From assembly GCF_014641075.1 (NCBI RefSeq), contig NZ_BMHP01000001.1, positions 2,286,171 to 2,350,170 of the forward strand: a stretch of DNA of 64,000 nucleotides, in the 5' to 3' direction. Made by a program: the position numbers and the translations under genes. The notes under the pieces are model-generated. The model was not told where the DNA came from, did no database searches, and saw nothing but the letters and a program-made list of their open reading frames with translations. Positions 47,877 to 56,802 of this stretch are shown here, in pieces. Every line of letters starts with the position of its first letter. The first letter of the stretch is position 1. The DNA is from Paenibacillus nasutitermitis (GTDB lineage Bacteria; Bacillota; Bacilli; Paenibacillales; Paenibacillaceae).

Positions 47877-47962
47877 CTGCCGGGTGACAAGAACATGATC
47901 TCATTCCCGACGGACTGCAGGAAAGTGGAGATCTTAACGACTAAGCTAACGGGCAGTTTGAG
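47877..47962. repeat. Type B repeat, copy 3 (short form), ending in a CTAAC right arm
   Basis: GCCGGGTGACAAGAAC leads directly into the 53-nt block 47898-47950 shared with copies 1 and 2. It lacks the terminator and inverted repeat of the long forms. After CTAAC comes GGGCAGTTTGAGTC. The YdcF-like gene starts 93 nt after the CTAAC. Confidence 0.75.
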
Positions 47963-48042
47963 TCAACGAACTAGGGAAGAAAGGAATTAGGTATTTCCCT
48001 AACGAACAAGTAGACAATAAGGCGATTATTGATCGAGGAGGT

Positions 48043-48641
48043 TTGTTAGATGTCTTTCCCTTCGATTGCATTACTGATTTCATGTTCTTTGAAACTGAGT
48101 TAGGACAGGCAGATGTTATCTTAATTCCAGGAGCAAGTCATCCTCAATTAATGGAACGTGCGGCGTTATTATACCATCGGGGGGATTGCTCCATTTATTT
48201 TACCTTCGGGGGGTGTAACTTCTCATGTAGAGACAACCGAGTGGGAGTTTCTGCGGAATATAGGCACAGAGTTAGGAATACCTTCAGAAGCAATACTCAA
48301 AGAAGAGAAAGCCTCGAATACGTTTGAAAATGCTCAGTTCTCATTGGAGGTGCTAAACCAACATGGACTTCAACCAAAGAATTTCGTTTTGGTGAGTAAA
48401 AACTATCACGCACGGAGGGCACTTTTAACTTATCAATTTGTTTTCCCACGAGAGACCGTATTCTATGTCTTGTCCGGTTATTGATAAGACGGGAATTTCA
48501 AAAGATAACTGGTTTCTTTCTGAGGAAAAAATCAACTGTGTCATGAATGAACTTGAAAAGGTCGGAAAATATTTTAGGCCGGCTATACATCGTATTGGGT
48601 CAGGTAGCATGTTACGCCAACGGGACACGATAGCCCAATAA
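48043..48641 (+). pseudogene. YdcF/DUF218-family protein with two frameshifts
   Basis: Three overlapping frames make one YdcF-like protein: ADVILIPGASHPQLMERAALL (from TTG 48043 behind GAGGAGG), then GGIAPFILPSGG and EKASNTFENAQFSLEVL with NYHARRALLTY (48158-48484 frame), then FLSEEKINCVMNELEKVGKYF (to 48641). DUF218 proteins are putative envelope-biogenesis factors. The last frame reads through the CTAAC arm because TAA has become CAA at 48618-48620; the ancestral end would be SGSMLR. Confidence 0.72.
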
Positions 48642-48698
48642 CCAGAACGGCAGCCGATTCGATACGGCTGCCCTTTTTCAACTAACGGGCAGGATTCC
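48617..48698 (+). repeat. CTAAC repeat, complete copy with mutated stop
   Basis: The left arm is CCAACGGGACACGATAG (48617), with T to C at 48618. The hairpin is GGCAGCCG/CGGCTGCC (48649-48656 with 48665-48672) followed by T5. The right arm is CTAACGGGCAG (48682). L-to-R spacing is 65 nt. Confidence 0.85.
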
Positions 48699-48756
48699 TT
48701 AATGAATAAATGGAATTTTTAAGGAAAAATTCATTGAATGGTTAGGGGGGCGGCAA

Positions 48757-49230
48757 TTGATTAAACCAAATTTTATAGAAATACTGAAATTATTAGAGGG
48801 TAAATTATCCAAGGCAAAAATTAATTGGGCTTTGACAGGAAGTACAAGTTTTGCGTTGCAAAGATTGCAGTATGAGCCAAATGACATAGATATTCAAACA
48901 GATCAAAAAGGAGCATATGAAATCCAATCCTTATTTAAGGAGCACGTAAAGAGAGAGGTTTCATTCTCAACAAAAAACAATATACGATCATATTTCGGTG
49001 AGCTAAACATAGATGGCGTTTCTGTTGAGATAATCGGGGATATTCAAAAGTTTGATGGAACTGAGTGGGAAAGAACGCCTAACCTTCACGAAATAAAACA
49101 CTACATCAACGCGTTTAACCTGGAATTACCAGTTTTAACTTTAGAATACGAAGTTGAAGCCTATCGAAGGATAGGTCGAGTAGAAAAGGCTGAAGCCTTA
49201 GCAAGATTTATTTCGAAGTCATTAACCTAA
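48757..49230 (+). CDS. Nucleotidyltransferase-fold protein
   Basis: The 157-residue product has the polymerase-beta-type nucleotidyltransferase signature: LTGSTSFALQRL followed by NDIDIQTD (Asp43 and Asp45 as metal ligands) and a later Glu in GVSVEIIGDI. It resembles minimal nucleotidyltransferases and antibiotic adenylyltransferases in size. The target is unknown. TTG start behind TAGGGGGG. Bracketed by a right arm at 48682 and a left arm at 49227; the stop TAA is in the left arm. Confidence 0.78.
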   Translation: MIKPNFIEILKLLEGKLSKAKINWALTGSTSFALQRLQYEPNDIDIQTDQKGAYEIQSLFKEHVKREVSFSTKNNIRSYFGELNIDGVSVEIIGDIQKFDGTEWERTPNLHEIKHYINAFNLELPVLTLEYEVEAYRRIGRVEKAEALARFISKSLT

Positions 49231-49318
49231 CGGGTGACTATAGTTCAATCACAATATAACGGCAGCCGGTACACGATCGGCTGCCGTTGTCAGTTGAAGT
49301 AACGGGCAGCATTCCTAT
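49227..49318 (+). repeat. CTAAC repeat, complete copy
   Basis: The left arm is CTAACGGGTGACTATAG (49227). The perfect 9-bp hairpin is CGGCAGCCG/CGGCTGCCG (49260-49268 with 49278-49286). The right arm is GTAACGGGCAG (49299). It overlaps the nucleotidyltransferase stop. L-to-R spacing is 72 nt. Confidence 0.88.
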
Positions 49319-49331
49319 TATGAAGAAATAC

Positions 49332-49773
49332 GGATTCGCAGCGTTACTGAAGGCAGCTTAAATATAGGTATGATGAGAAATTAAGATCGTAGCGACAACA
49401 GATAAAAGAAGCACGGATGAGTCGGAACGCAACTATCTTACGGACGAAGATCCTGCCTTCGCAGCATATCTGCCTCCACCTCATGGACAGGTTGAATGAA
49501 GGAATGTGGGAGCATAGACTCTGTGAGACATGGGAGGGTTGACCTCCATGAGTTGATGTGGAGATCCAATAAGTGCAACCATACTTTACCAATTGAGCCA
49601 CTTTTTACAGAGGGATGGTCTAGGTAAGAACTTTTTGCGCATTTGCCGGCCCCACATATTTCTTTATCTTCAACTAAGTTCCATAAGAATTTCATCTGGT
49701 ACATTCTAATTACGGTCAGATTCTAAGAATACGTGAGCATTTAAGAGAAAAACGTTTCTCCATAGAGGCAGGA
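49332..49773 (+). mobile_element. 3' end of an IS110/IS1111-type element, copy B
   Basis: It starts within the last nine codons of the transposase (FAALLKAA, stop 49359-49361) and continues through the long conserved non-coding end to GAGGCAGGA (49773). It directly follows a CTAAC repeat, so most of the element was lost or never present here. Minus-strand frames across it are shadows. Confidence 0.75.
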
Positions 49774-49887
49774 ATGCTGGGAAATGGAAACGAATACATA
49801 ATTTAGCTTCCCGAAATAGGTTGATTAACGTGATTTCAACATTCGAGTAATGGAAGCATCATTAAACTAAAAGGAGTAACTTTTACT

Positions 49888-50958
49888 ATGAAGGATTTAC
49901 ATAATTTTGTATCAGAGTATACGAAAGATAAGAAACATTTACATCTTGCGATCGGGATTATTAGAGAGGATGATATTGAATACTTTTCGTTTTGTAATAA
50001 TAAAAAGAAAAGTATGATCCCTCCTGAAAATATGTTGTTTGAAATCGGCTCCATAACCAAAGTATTTACATCAATACTTTTATTAGAAATGGAACGGGAA
50101 AAACTGGTTTCCTCGGATGACATTGTCGGTAAGTACGTGCAAAACGTTGAAAACGATTATTTGAATAAGATTACCTTGAAAAGTCTTGCTACTCATACCT
50201 CAGGATTACCTATATTGGCAACAAATCACGTTTTGTCTAAAAATAGATCGAATCCTTATTCAACTTATACCGAGGAAGATTTAACAGCTTTTTTAGCTAA
50301 TGCTGATTACACTGATAGCATTGGTTCGTTTGAATATTCCAATATCGGTGTGGGCTTACTGGGAAATATTCTATGTAAGGTGTCAGGAAGTAAGTATGAC
50401 GAACTGTTAAAAAAATATATAACGAATCCATTAAAGATGAATGAGACAGCCGTTATGCTTGATTCAGTACAAAATGACAGGTTTTTGAATGGACATGCTT
50501 CAACTGGGAAAAGAGTCCCTCATTGGGATCTTTCTATACTTGAAGGAGCTGGGGGGATTAAGTCATCTGTTAGCGATTTGAGTTTATTTGTCCAAGCCAA
50601 TCTAAATGATGATAATCCGATAGCCTCTACACTACAAAAAAGTCATCTCCCTATATGGATCGGAAATTCAAACCGTTATTTTGGCTGGGGTGAGGATAAA
50701 CTTCTAGATAAATGTAACCTCTGGCATAACGGGGGCACTTCTGGCTTTAATAGTTATCTAGCTTTGAATAAGGAACTTAGTGTAGGAATTGTATTACTAT
50801 CCAATTATTCTTTTTTCTCCAATGTGCTTATGGATTATTATGTTGCTCAATTCATAAAATGGATTACTAAAAAAGAGCCTTCTCAAGGAACCATGATAGA
50901 CATTACAGGTAAAAAAATACTTGAAGCCATCCTAAGTAGTGAAATGTCATTAAACTAA
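49888..50958 (+). CDS. Serine hydrolase (beta-lactamase class C / PBP4* family)
   Basis: The 356-residue protein has the penicillin-recognising fold: SxxK as S55-I-T-K58 in FEIGSITKVF, YxN as Y150-S-N152, and HNGGTSGF (His280 start) in place of KTG. Such proteins act as esterases, D-Ala-peptidases or beta-lactamases. No signal peptide is visible, which argues for a cytoplasmic esterase or peptidase rather than a beta-lactamase. AAAAGGAG precedes the ATG. Its TAA stop lies in the following CTAAC arm. Confidence 0.85.
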   Translation: MKDLHNFVSEYTKDKKHLHLAIGIIREDDIEYFSFCNNKKKSMIPPENMLFEIGSITKVFTSILLLEMEREKLVSSDDIVGKYVQNVENDYLNKITLKSLATHTSGLPILATNHVLSKNRSNPYSTYTEEDLTAFLANADYTDSIGSFEYSNIGVGLLGNILCKVSGSKYDELLKKYITNPLKMNETAVMLDSVQNDRFLNGHASTGKRVPHWDLSILEGAGGIKSSVSDLSLFVQANLNDDNPIASTLQKSHLPIWIGNSNRYFGWGEDKLLDKCNLWHNGGTSGFNSYLALNKELSVGIVLLSNYSFFSNVLMDYYVAQFIKWITKKEPSQGTMIDITGKKILEAILSSEMSLN

Positions 50959-51045
50959 CGAGCACGTTAGCTGAAGAAATAAGGAGCAGTATACTATGGC
51001 AGCTACTCCACTTCTTTGTTTAGCTAACGGGCAGATTTGCTCAAC
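50955..51045 (+). repeat. CTAAC repeat, complete copy
   Basis: The left arm is CTAACGAGCACGTTAGC (50955). The hairpin is GGAGCAG/CTACTCC (50983-50989 with 51003-51009) and a T-rich tail. The right arm is CTAACGGGCAG (51024). It contains the serine hydrolase stop. L-to-R spacing is 69 nt. Confidence 0.87.
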
Positions 51046-51081
51046 AAACTAGATTACCACCAAGGTTTTATTGAGGCATTA

Positions 51082-51861
51082 TTACTTCAGAAAGCCCGAA
51101 AGCAGTGGCAGCAGGGTTTTTGCGTTAACCATGTGGTCTTGGCCTGCAAGTTGTACAAACTTTGCGTTTGAAATTGCCTTCGTTAGTTGGCGGCCGACAT
51201 CATGTATTGAGGCGGGGCTTTTTTCGCCAACGATGATTTGCGTTGGTACGGAAATTCGAGTAGCTCGTTCAACTGGTGGCATGTCCTGAGTTAGAGCAAT
51301 ATCATAAGCAAGGGTTGGAGCGAGTGCTTTCATAGTTCGCCAGCCAGGAAATAGCGGCAACAACAAAACAAATACTTTTGGCATCCCAATACCCTTCAAA
51401 AAGGCGCTCATTGCTTTTGCATTTTTGCCGTTATCGAGAAGTTTGTGTATTGTTTGGCTTAATCGTTTGTATTCGGCCTTTTCTTTCTCGTCATGTACAT
51501 ATGACGCATCATACATAATTACTTTTTGCACTTTGCTGCCAAGTCTCAGTGCAGCCTCAAGTGCTAGCACAGCACCCGAAGAATGGCCATACAAATACGC
51601 CATGCCGCCTGCTGTATCAATCATGGCTTCGATATCTTCGATTTCGCGTTCCATAGAATAAGGCAGTGTGTTGCCACTATCGCCGCGTCCACGGCGGTCG
51701 TAATTGTAAACGGAGAATTCAGTGGCAAATATTTTGGCATCTTGCATTATCGGCTTAAATGAGCGGTGACAGCTCGCTCCCGTTATGTAAATGAGCGCTG
51801 GACCACTACCGTATACATCGTACGCTAAGGTTGTGCCGTCTTTTGACTTGATTGTTTTCAT
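51082..51861 (-). CDS. Alpha/beta hydrolase
   Basis: The product is about 259 residues: an oxyanion-side ITGASCHRSFK, NYDRRGRGDSG, nucleophile elbow YGHSSGA, and a C-terminal GQDHMV supplying the catalytic His. Possible role in ester hydrolysis or detoxification. ATG 51861 follows AAGGAGA; a further upstream ATG at 51891 lacks support. It lies on the minus strand between a right arm (51024) and a left arm (52120), the only intact gene in the repeat region opposed to the array direction. Confidence 0.83.
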   Translation of the reverse strand: MKTIKSKDGTTLAYDVYGSGPALIYITGASCHRSFKPIMQDAKIFATEFSVYNYDRRGRGDSGNTLPYSMEREIEDIEAMIDTAGGMAYLYGHSSGAVLALEAALRLGSKVQKVIMYDASYVHDEKEKAEYKRLSQTIHKLLDNGKNAKAMSAFLKGIGMPKVFVLLLPLFPGWRTMKALAPTLAYDIALTQDMPPVERATRISVPTQIIVGEKSPASIHDVGRQLTKAISNAKFVQLAGQDHMVNAKTLLPLLSGFLK

Positions 51862-52389
51862 AGATATCTCCTTTTTTTTTGAAAAATGCATGAACTTTAC
51901 TCCTCTACAACCGCCAACATATTTCCAGCCGAAAGATGGCTATATCTGGGCCCGCTTCCTTGGTTTCCATCCATTGTTACTTAAGGTGTAAGTCTTACTT
52001 TCATCCGCTATTCCCCCCTTAGGTTGGATTAAGTACTTTGTTCCAATTATATCAAATCTTTTTTTATTTATTTCTTTTCGATTGCTTAACTTAACTGCAT
52101 ATCGTAGCTAACTTTTTAACTAACGGGGAACGTTAGTTCAATGTGGACCGGTTTGCCCGATCCATTCAGCTTGAACCTGCGGTGGCAGCGGGAAACGAAT
52201 AAGAGCCGAGAGACCGCTTCGGACGCGGGTTTGGGGGCTGTGACAGGTTGCCGGGAAGCGGGCTGTTGCGGCCCTCTTTGGGTTTTCTGTCAACAGCTTG
52301 CAAACAAGAAGTCGAGGAAAGCAGTTGTCATACCGACTTGATTAGAAAAGACTTGAACAGGTCGGACCAACTCACTGATCGTACCCTTG
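51862..52389. other. Intergenic DNA with an isolated CTAAC left arm
   Basis: CTAACGGGGAACGTTAGTTC at 52120 is a full left arm with no hairpin or right arm after it. It is preceded by an extra CTAAC at 52108. The GC-rich stretch 52150-52380 has no convincing gene; a plus-strand peptide frame around 52248-52340 may be a remnant. Confidence 0.5.
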
Positions 52390-52668
52390 TTAAGCCGATA
52401 CGCAAGTCTTCAGCTCGGCCACGACGCCCGCAATATCCCGACCGGACTCTGGCGTTACTTTGAAGTATTTGCTCATGTCCGGATGCGTCGTGACCACGCA
52501 GCCCTTCGCGTAGGCCCTCATGCACTTGCCGAGTCCGACTTCTACTTCGTGCTGCATGCCTAGCCGCTCAACTTCGTTGCGGATGGAAGCCGCGACGGCC
52601 TCGATTCCTTCTTCGCCGTTTTTTTTAACGCACATCTTACCCGCGCACACCATGATTTTCATAGTCAT
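52390..52668 (-). CDS. Thioredoxin-like [2Fe-2S] ferredoxin-type protein
   Basis: The product is 92 residues. Four cysteines, Cys8 and Cys13 (VCAGKMC) and Cys49 and Cys57 (GKCMRAYAKGC), match the NuoE-like/Shethna-type two-iron ferredoxin pattern. It probably carries electrons or acts as a redox sensor. ATG 52668 follows GAGGAGG. It is divergent from a WYL regulator gene, which may control it. Confidence 0.75.
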   Translation of the reverse strand: MTMKIMVCAGKMCVKKNGEEGIEAVAASIRNEVERLGMQHEVEVGLGKCMRAYAKGCVVTTHPDMSKYFKVTPESGRDIAGVVAELKTCVSA

Positions 52669-52820
52669 ATTTGAAATCCTCCTCGTTATGATCGCTTAAT
52701 TTCACTTCATAACGTCATAATAGGGGAACAAATATGACAGCATTATGTCGGTGTTTGGAAGCCGGTGATGAGGTTTTTGTCATAGTGGAGTAACCGTAAG
52801 ACGCGAATGGAGTGAGTAGG

Positions 52821-53738
52821 ATGAAGTTGGAGCGCATGATCTCGATGATCTATATGCTTCTTAATAACGAAGTGGTGTCAGCCTCCGCGCTGGCCGAAAA
52901 ATACGGCGTATCCCAGCGGACGATCTACCGGGATATCGACGCGATTTGCGCGGCCGGCATACCGGTCGTATCGTATCAAGGAATGAATGGCGGTTACGGC
53001 ATCATCGATTCCTATAAAATGGACAAAAGCCTGCTGGGGTCTTACGACGTGGAGTCGCTCATCACGATTCTTCACGGCATGTCGACCGTTTTCGACGACG
53101 AGCGGGCCATGGAAACCGTCCGCAAGCTGCAAACGATCTAGAAGGATGACCGTCCACCGAACTTGTCTGTGGATATGGGGAGTCTCCGTCCTTATAACGA
53201 ATCGCTTCGCGTACTTAAAAATGCCATTGCGGATCGGCATGCCGTTCGGTTCGAATACGTGAGCGGCAAGAACGAAAGAATGCATCGGTCCGTGGAGCCG
53301 GTCAGTCTCCATTATCAATATGACACCTGGTTCTTGTTCGGCTATTGCAGGTCGCGCAACGATTATCGGGAGTTCAAGCTTTCGAGAATGGCGGAAGTGC
53401 ATATCCTGCCCGATCGGTTCGAGAGGAATCACGATGCCGCGCCGCAACAGATGAATTTCGAGAAACTGCGTTGGAACAATCATGTCAACGTCGAGTTGCG
53501 CTTCTCGAGCGAATCGATCGCCAAAGCCTTGGATTTCTTTTACGATGCGGAAAGAAGCTTTAATCCGGACGGGTCGCTAACCATCAAGCTGAAGATGGAC
53601 AATAACGCGAGAGAAAAATGGCTTCTCTCCGTCGTGCTGAGTTTCGGAACCGACGTGGAAATCGTCGAGCCCTACGACCTTAGACGAACGCTAAAAGAGA
53701 ACCTCGAAAAAATGTTGCAAACGTACGCCATGGTTTGA
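52821..53738 (+). pseudogene. YafY-type HTH/WYL-domain regulator with an internal amber stop
   Basis: N-terminal winged HTH (VSASALAEKYGVSQRTIYRDID at about 18-39) followed by a linker, then an in-frame TAG at 53139-53141. The same frame continues to 53738 with a WYL domain (AVRFEYVSGKNE, then SLHYQYDTWFLFGYC). Without the stop it would be about 305 residues, the normal length. GGAG precedes ATG 52821. Either a single nonsense mutation, a sequencing error or a split protein. Divergent from the ferredoxin-like gene. Confidence 0.75.
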
Positions 53739-53869
53739 AAACATTTTCAACATGGGATGAATCGAGCGTACGCTCCTAGCCCCACAATACGCTGTATAAA
53801 CAGAGGACCGGGTCCGTCCGCCGTTACAACAGCTTGCAGACTATGATAAATATGAGGTTATTGATAAAT

Positions 53870-54190
53870 ATGGATATATGGAAAAAGCAATTAATTAAGC
53901 AAATGCTGGAACATGTGCAAGCGGAAATGGGGGAACCATCTTTTCAAGAGGTTGAGTTCATCACTACAGGGTGTGAGAAGGATGTCTTGATTTTAGATAA
54001 GAAAACTGTAATTGCTTTCTTTCGTAAGGGATTAGAGATTGGACGGTACAGCGTACGACAAGAACTGATTCGCAGATTAGCAGGGCAGTCAGAGGCCGTT
54101 TTGCCAGAGTGCTTGTATATTTCTCCAACTCAAAATTTTGTGGTGGAAAAATACGTACCAGGGTCTCAAATTGCACCTCAAGCAGGTTAA
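53870..54190 (+). pseudogene. N-terminal fragment of a phosphotransferase (APH-like)
   Basis: The product is about 106 residues. The segment FQEVEFITTGCEKDVLIL, then KKTVIAFFRKG and QNFVVEKYVPG fits the N-lobe of aminoglycoside phosphotransferase/choline kinase-like proteins (family length about 260-300). The frame ends at 54190 before the C-lobe, with nothing homologous after it. TGAGG is upstream of ATG 53870. Confidence 0.55.
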
Positions 54191-54334
54191 TTTAATTACG
54201 TCGCGAATATAGATGCTACGCTTTATAACTAGTAGTCGCATATCCTTATGGGACACCATGAATAAAGAATATCGGAGAAAACGACATCTTCTTATCTAAT
54301 TACAATTAAAAATATGACGTTGGAGGACAATTGT

Positions 54335-54721
54335 ATGAAGTTAACTCACACTCGCTTGCTTGTGGATTGCTATAAAGAATGTTTTCTTTTTTACCGAGAT
54401 ATAATGGGATTTGAGCCTGTTTGGGGAACAGAAGAGGGCAGATATGCTGATTTCAATGCTGGCAACACCACACTCGCCCTTTTTGATAGAAAATCCATGG
54501 CCGATGCGATCGACGGATCTTACTCTGTAGACGATCATTTTAATGATAGGACAGTAATTGTCTTTCAAGTGAATGACGTAGACAAGACATTTCTTGAATT
54601 GAAAGAAAAAGTTAACTTTATTTCGGAACCGGTCTCAAGGCAATATGGGATTAGAAGCGCAAATTTCAGAGATCCAGGAGGAAACTTAATCGAGTTATAT
54701 CACGAAATTCCAATGGGGTAA
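54335..54721 (+). CDS. VOC-superfamily (glyoxalase-like) protein
   Basis: The 128-residue product has THTRLLVDCYKECFLFYRDI at the N-terminus and FRDPGGNLIELYH with the metal-ligand Glu. It might bind or modify small electrophiles or antibiotics. TTGGAGG lies 10 nt before ATG 54335. It is followed 15 nt later by an AlkZ-related protein gene, so the two probably form an operon. Confidence 0.83.
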   Translation: MKLTHTRLLVDCYKECFLFYRDIMGFEPVWGTEEGRYADFNAGNTTLALFDRKSMADAIDGSYSVDDHFNDRTVIVFQVNDVDKTFLELKEKVNFISEPVSRQYGIRSANFRDPGGNLIELYHEIPMG

Positions 54722-54736
54722 GGTGTTGACTTTAAA

Positions 54737-55399
54737 ATGGGTACTTTAAATTATGAAGAATTTGTACGTTTGGTTGAAAAATATAAGATCCTTCCGTTCG
54801 CATCGTTTATACCAGATTATCCATCGCTGACAGCTGAGACCGATAATAACGATTGGCATTCAGGAAGCGGTACAGATCCTTGGGTGTGGCGGATTCGGAT
54901 TGTACAAGACGGCGTCGCTGCGTATGGAAAATTTTTCGGTGATAAGGCCTGTTTTATACATAGCGATTTTTTCCCCATAGTCAGGTCCGCCATGTCATCT
55001 AGTAAGACCATTGAGGAACGGTATAATGACGGGCTGATTTCAAGAACTGCAAATCATATTTATAAAATATTGTGCGAGCATGGAAATGTAGATTCGCGAA
55101 ATTTGCGAAGTTTAACCGGTTTAGATAAAAAGGAAAATAAGAAGGAGTATGAAAAGTCACTAGTTGAACTTCAGAATTATGGGGATGTGGTCATCACTGG
55201 AGCAACCAAACAGAACGATAATGATTCAGGTTGGAGCAGTATGTGTTACCAACCTGCCGAGTTATGGCTGAGAACGATTCAAGCACGAACTGATAATGTT
55301 TCCGTTGAAAATGCGAGAAATCAGTTGATGACGGAATTATCCAGAATTTGCTCTGACAAATCCCTTAATTTCTTTGCAAAGAAGCTAAAGCTCCATTAA
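54737..55399 (+). CDS. AlkZ-related protein
   Basis: The 220-residue product has WHSGSGTDPWVWRIRIVQDGVAAYGKFF and a winged-helix-like middle (IYKILCEHGNVDSRNLRSLTG) reminiscent of proteins labelled AlkZ-related, relatives of the helix-turn-helix AlkZ DNA glycosylases. The catalytic residues are not established, so repair activity is unproven. It ends FFAKKLKLH. Its RBS is AAGGTG at the end of the VOC gene. Confidence 0.6.
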   Translation: MGTLNYEEFVRLVEKYKILPFASFIPDYPSLTAETDNNDWHSGSGTDPWVWRIRIVQDGVAAYGKFFGDKACFIHSDFFPIVRSAMSSSKTIEERYNDGLISRTANHIYKILCEHGNVDSRNLRSLTGLDKKENKKEYEKSLVELQNYGDVVITGATKQNDNDSGWSSMCYQPAELWLRTIQARTDNVSVENARNQLMTELSRICSDKSLNFFAKKLKLH

Positions 55400-55446
55400 A
55401 TGCTTGAGAATTTAGAATATCATTTAGCTTCAGAACAACACGTTAA

Positions 55447-55617
55447 CAATTAGAATGTCCGTATCAAGATGAACGGAGCAAAGAAGAAATCCAATCAATG
55501 ATTTCGTTTACACCTCAGAAAATTGCCATGATGATTATAATGAGCAACCCCGATGATGAGAATATCCAGCTCCAAAAATCGTCGGTTGATCTATATTGTA
55601 AAAAATTGAATTTCTAA
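55447..55617 (+). pseudogene. Short C-terminal coding remnant
   Basis: An open frame of 56 codons without a start (KEEIQSMISFTPQKIAMMI, then DENIQLQKSSVDLYCKK) ends in TAA 55615-55617, next to a terminator. Family not recognised. Confidence 0.35.
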
Positions 55618-55618
55618 A

Positions 55619-55665
55619 AACCCGTTGATGATTTAAACGAATTAAATCCAACGGGTTTTTATTTG
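55619..55665 (+). terminator. Intrinsic terminator
   Basis: AACCCGTTG and CCAACGGGTT form a hairpin, followed by TTTATTTG. Confidence 0.7.
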
Positions 55666-55746
55666 TGTTATAACTTACTTTACAAAGGCGAAGGTGAAAG
55701 GGCATGCAATTTACAGCAATAGGTACAAGTTTTTGTCCTCCGACAT

Positions 55747-55780
55747 TGTCGGATGACAAGAACATTGTTACATTCCCGAT
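55747..55780. repeat. Type B end motif, copy 4
   Basis: TGTCGGATGACAAGAACA lies at 55747, with CATTCCCGA after it, so TCGG and CCGA can pair around the conserved core. No 53-nt block follows. Confidence 0.55.
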
Positions 55781-56222
55781 ATGATGTCATCGACATCGGC
55801 AATTAAAGACGGTGTACCAATTTCCTTTTGCAACCTTTCTCAATAATCTTTTCTTTGAACATTTCGCCGGTCTTCAATACCAGCGGCGGCGGCGCGCTGA
55901 TCGGCCTGATGTTCGCGGCAGCCTTGCAAACCACGTAATCGTTACGCTGCTTTTGCCTGAACCCGAGGGACGTCTATCGCCTTACGATATCAACCGGAGC
56001 GTTATCGCTTGTCGCCCAAAACGATCATGGAGCAGTTTGCTACGTAAGCGTCAAATCCTGCACACCTATTAAGCATATCTATCTTGCGAGCTTGTAATGG
56101 CCGGTGTCGGCCTATATACTAGGGATAATAGAAGGATGGAGTTTCTTCAGTACAATAGAGTAATGAGATGGAGAATTAAATCAAAGAGCAATTTTCAAAC
56201 AGATTTCAAGGAGGGATAGGCA
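55781..56222. other. Mosaic intergenic DNA with coding-like fragments
   Basis: It contains a peptide fragment (FNTSGGGALIGLMFAAALQT, 55872-55938) and a GC-rich stretch to about 56060, both without starts. It looks like debris of several insertions. The last 20 nt carry the RBS AAGGAGG of the next gene. Confidence 0.35.
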
Positions 56223-56741
56223 ATGACCGCACGATCCGGGCAGGCGTTCGAGACCGAACGGGTGCTATCCGATGTCGAAGCTCTGCTAACCCAGCCCATA
56301 CCGACGGCCGGTCCGACGGTCAGTGAGGGAGAGACTGACACGGGGGAGTGGACCCTAACCAGGGGTGAACGCTTCTTGATCATCCCGCTCTGGGAGAGTG
56401 ACGACCTCACGGGGCTCTACGAGCCCGAGTGGAACGAGGCGGTGGAGACCGCCGAGGAGTATCTGGCGAATCTCGTACGGGAATTGGACCACCGATGGGG
56501 TACTCACCGGAAGGTGGCCATGCATGTGCCGCTGTTCCGGAAGCAAGCGGGCGAGCCTTTGTCCCCACTGTTCCAGGCGCTGTTGGATAATGACTGCTAC
56601 GGCGATCTTGCGGTGTGGGGGCCGGTATCCGCCCGTCGATGGGTCGCAGTCTCCGTCGGCCACAGCGACGGAGACGCCCCGATGATCATGGTGGCTGCCG
56701 TCTGCGACCTGCCGATTACCGAACTGGAGGAGCAGCCATAA
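56223..56741 (+). CDS. Unknown protein with actinobacterial-like composition
   Basis: The 172-residue soluble protein is acidic and Trp/Glu/Asp-rich (EWTLTRGERFLIIPLWESDD, then HRKVAMHVPLFR and CYGDLAVWGPVSARRWVAVS). I do not recognise the family. The codon third positions are strongly G/C, unlike the AT-rich accessory genes, and the style resembles high-GC Gram-positive proteins. A good Firmicute-type AAGGAGGG precedes the ATG. Likely acquired by transfer. A GCGTGAG/CTCACGC hairpin follows the stop. Confidence 0.6.
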   Translation: MTARSGQAFETERVLSDVEALLTQPIPTAGPTVSEGETDTGEWTLTRGERFLIIPLWESDDLTGLYEPEWNEAVETAEEYLANLVRELDHRWGTHRKVAMHVPLFRKQAGEPLSPLFQALLDNDCYGDLAVWGPVSARRWVAVSVGHSDGDAPMIMVAAVCDLPITELEEQP

Positions 56742-56802
56742 GCGTGAGCAGAATTATTATAGCCTCACGCCGTCACACGAGAGAAAGGCTGGCATAAAGT
56801 TT

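Noticed and set aside
55812..56072. 86-codon ORF in mosaic DNA
   Set aside because: It joins fragments that look coding in other frames, has no RBS and is interrupted by composition changes.
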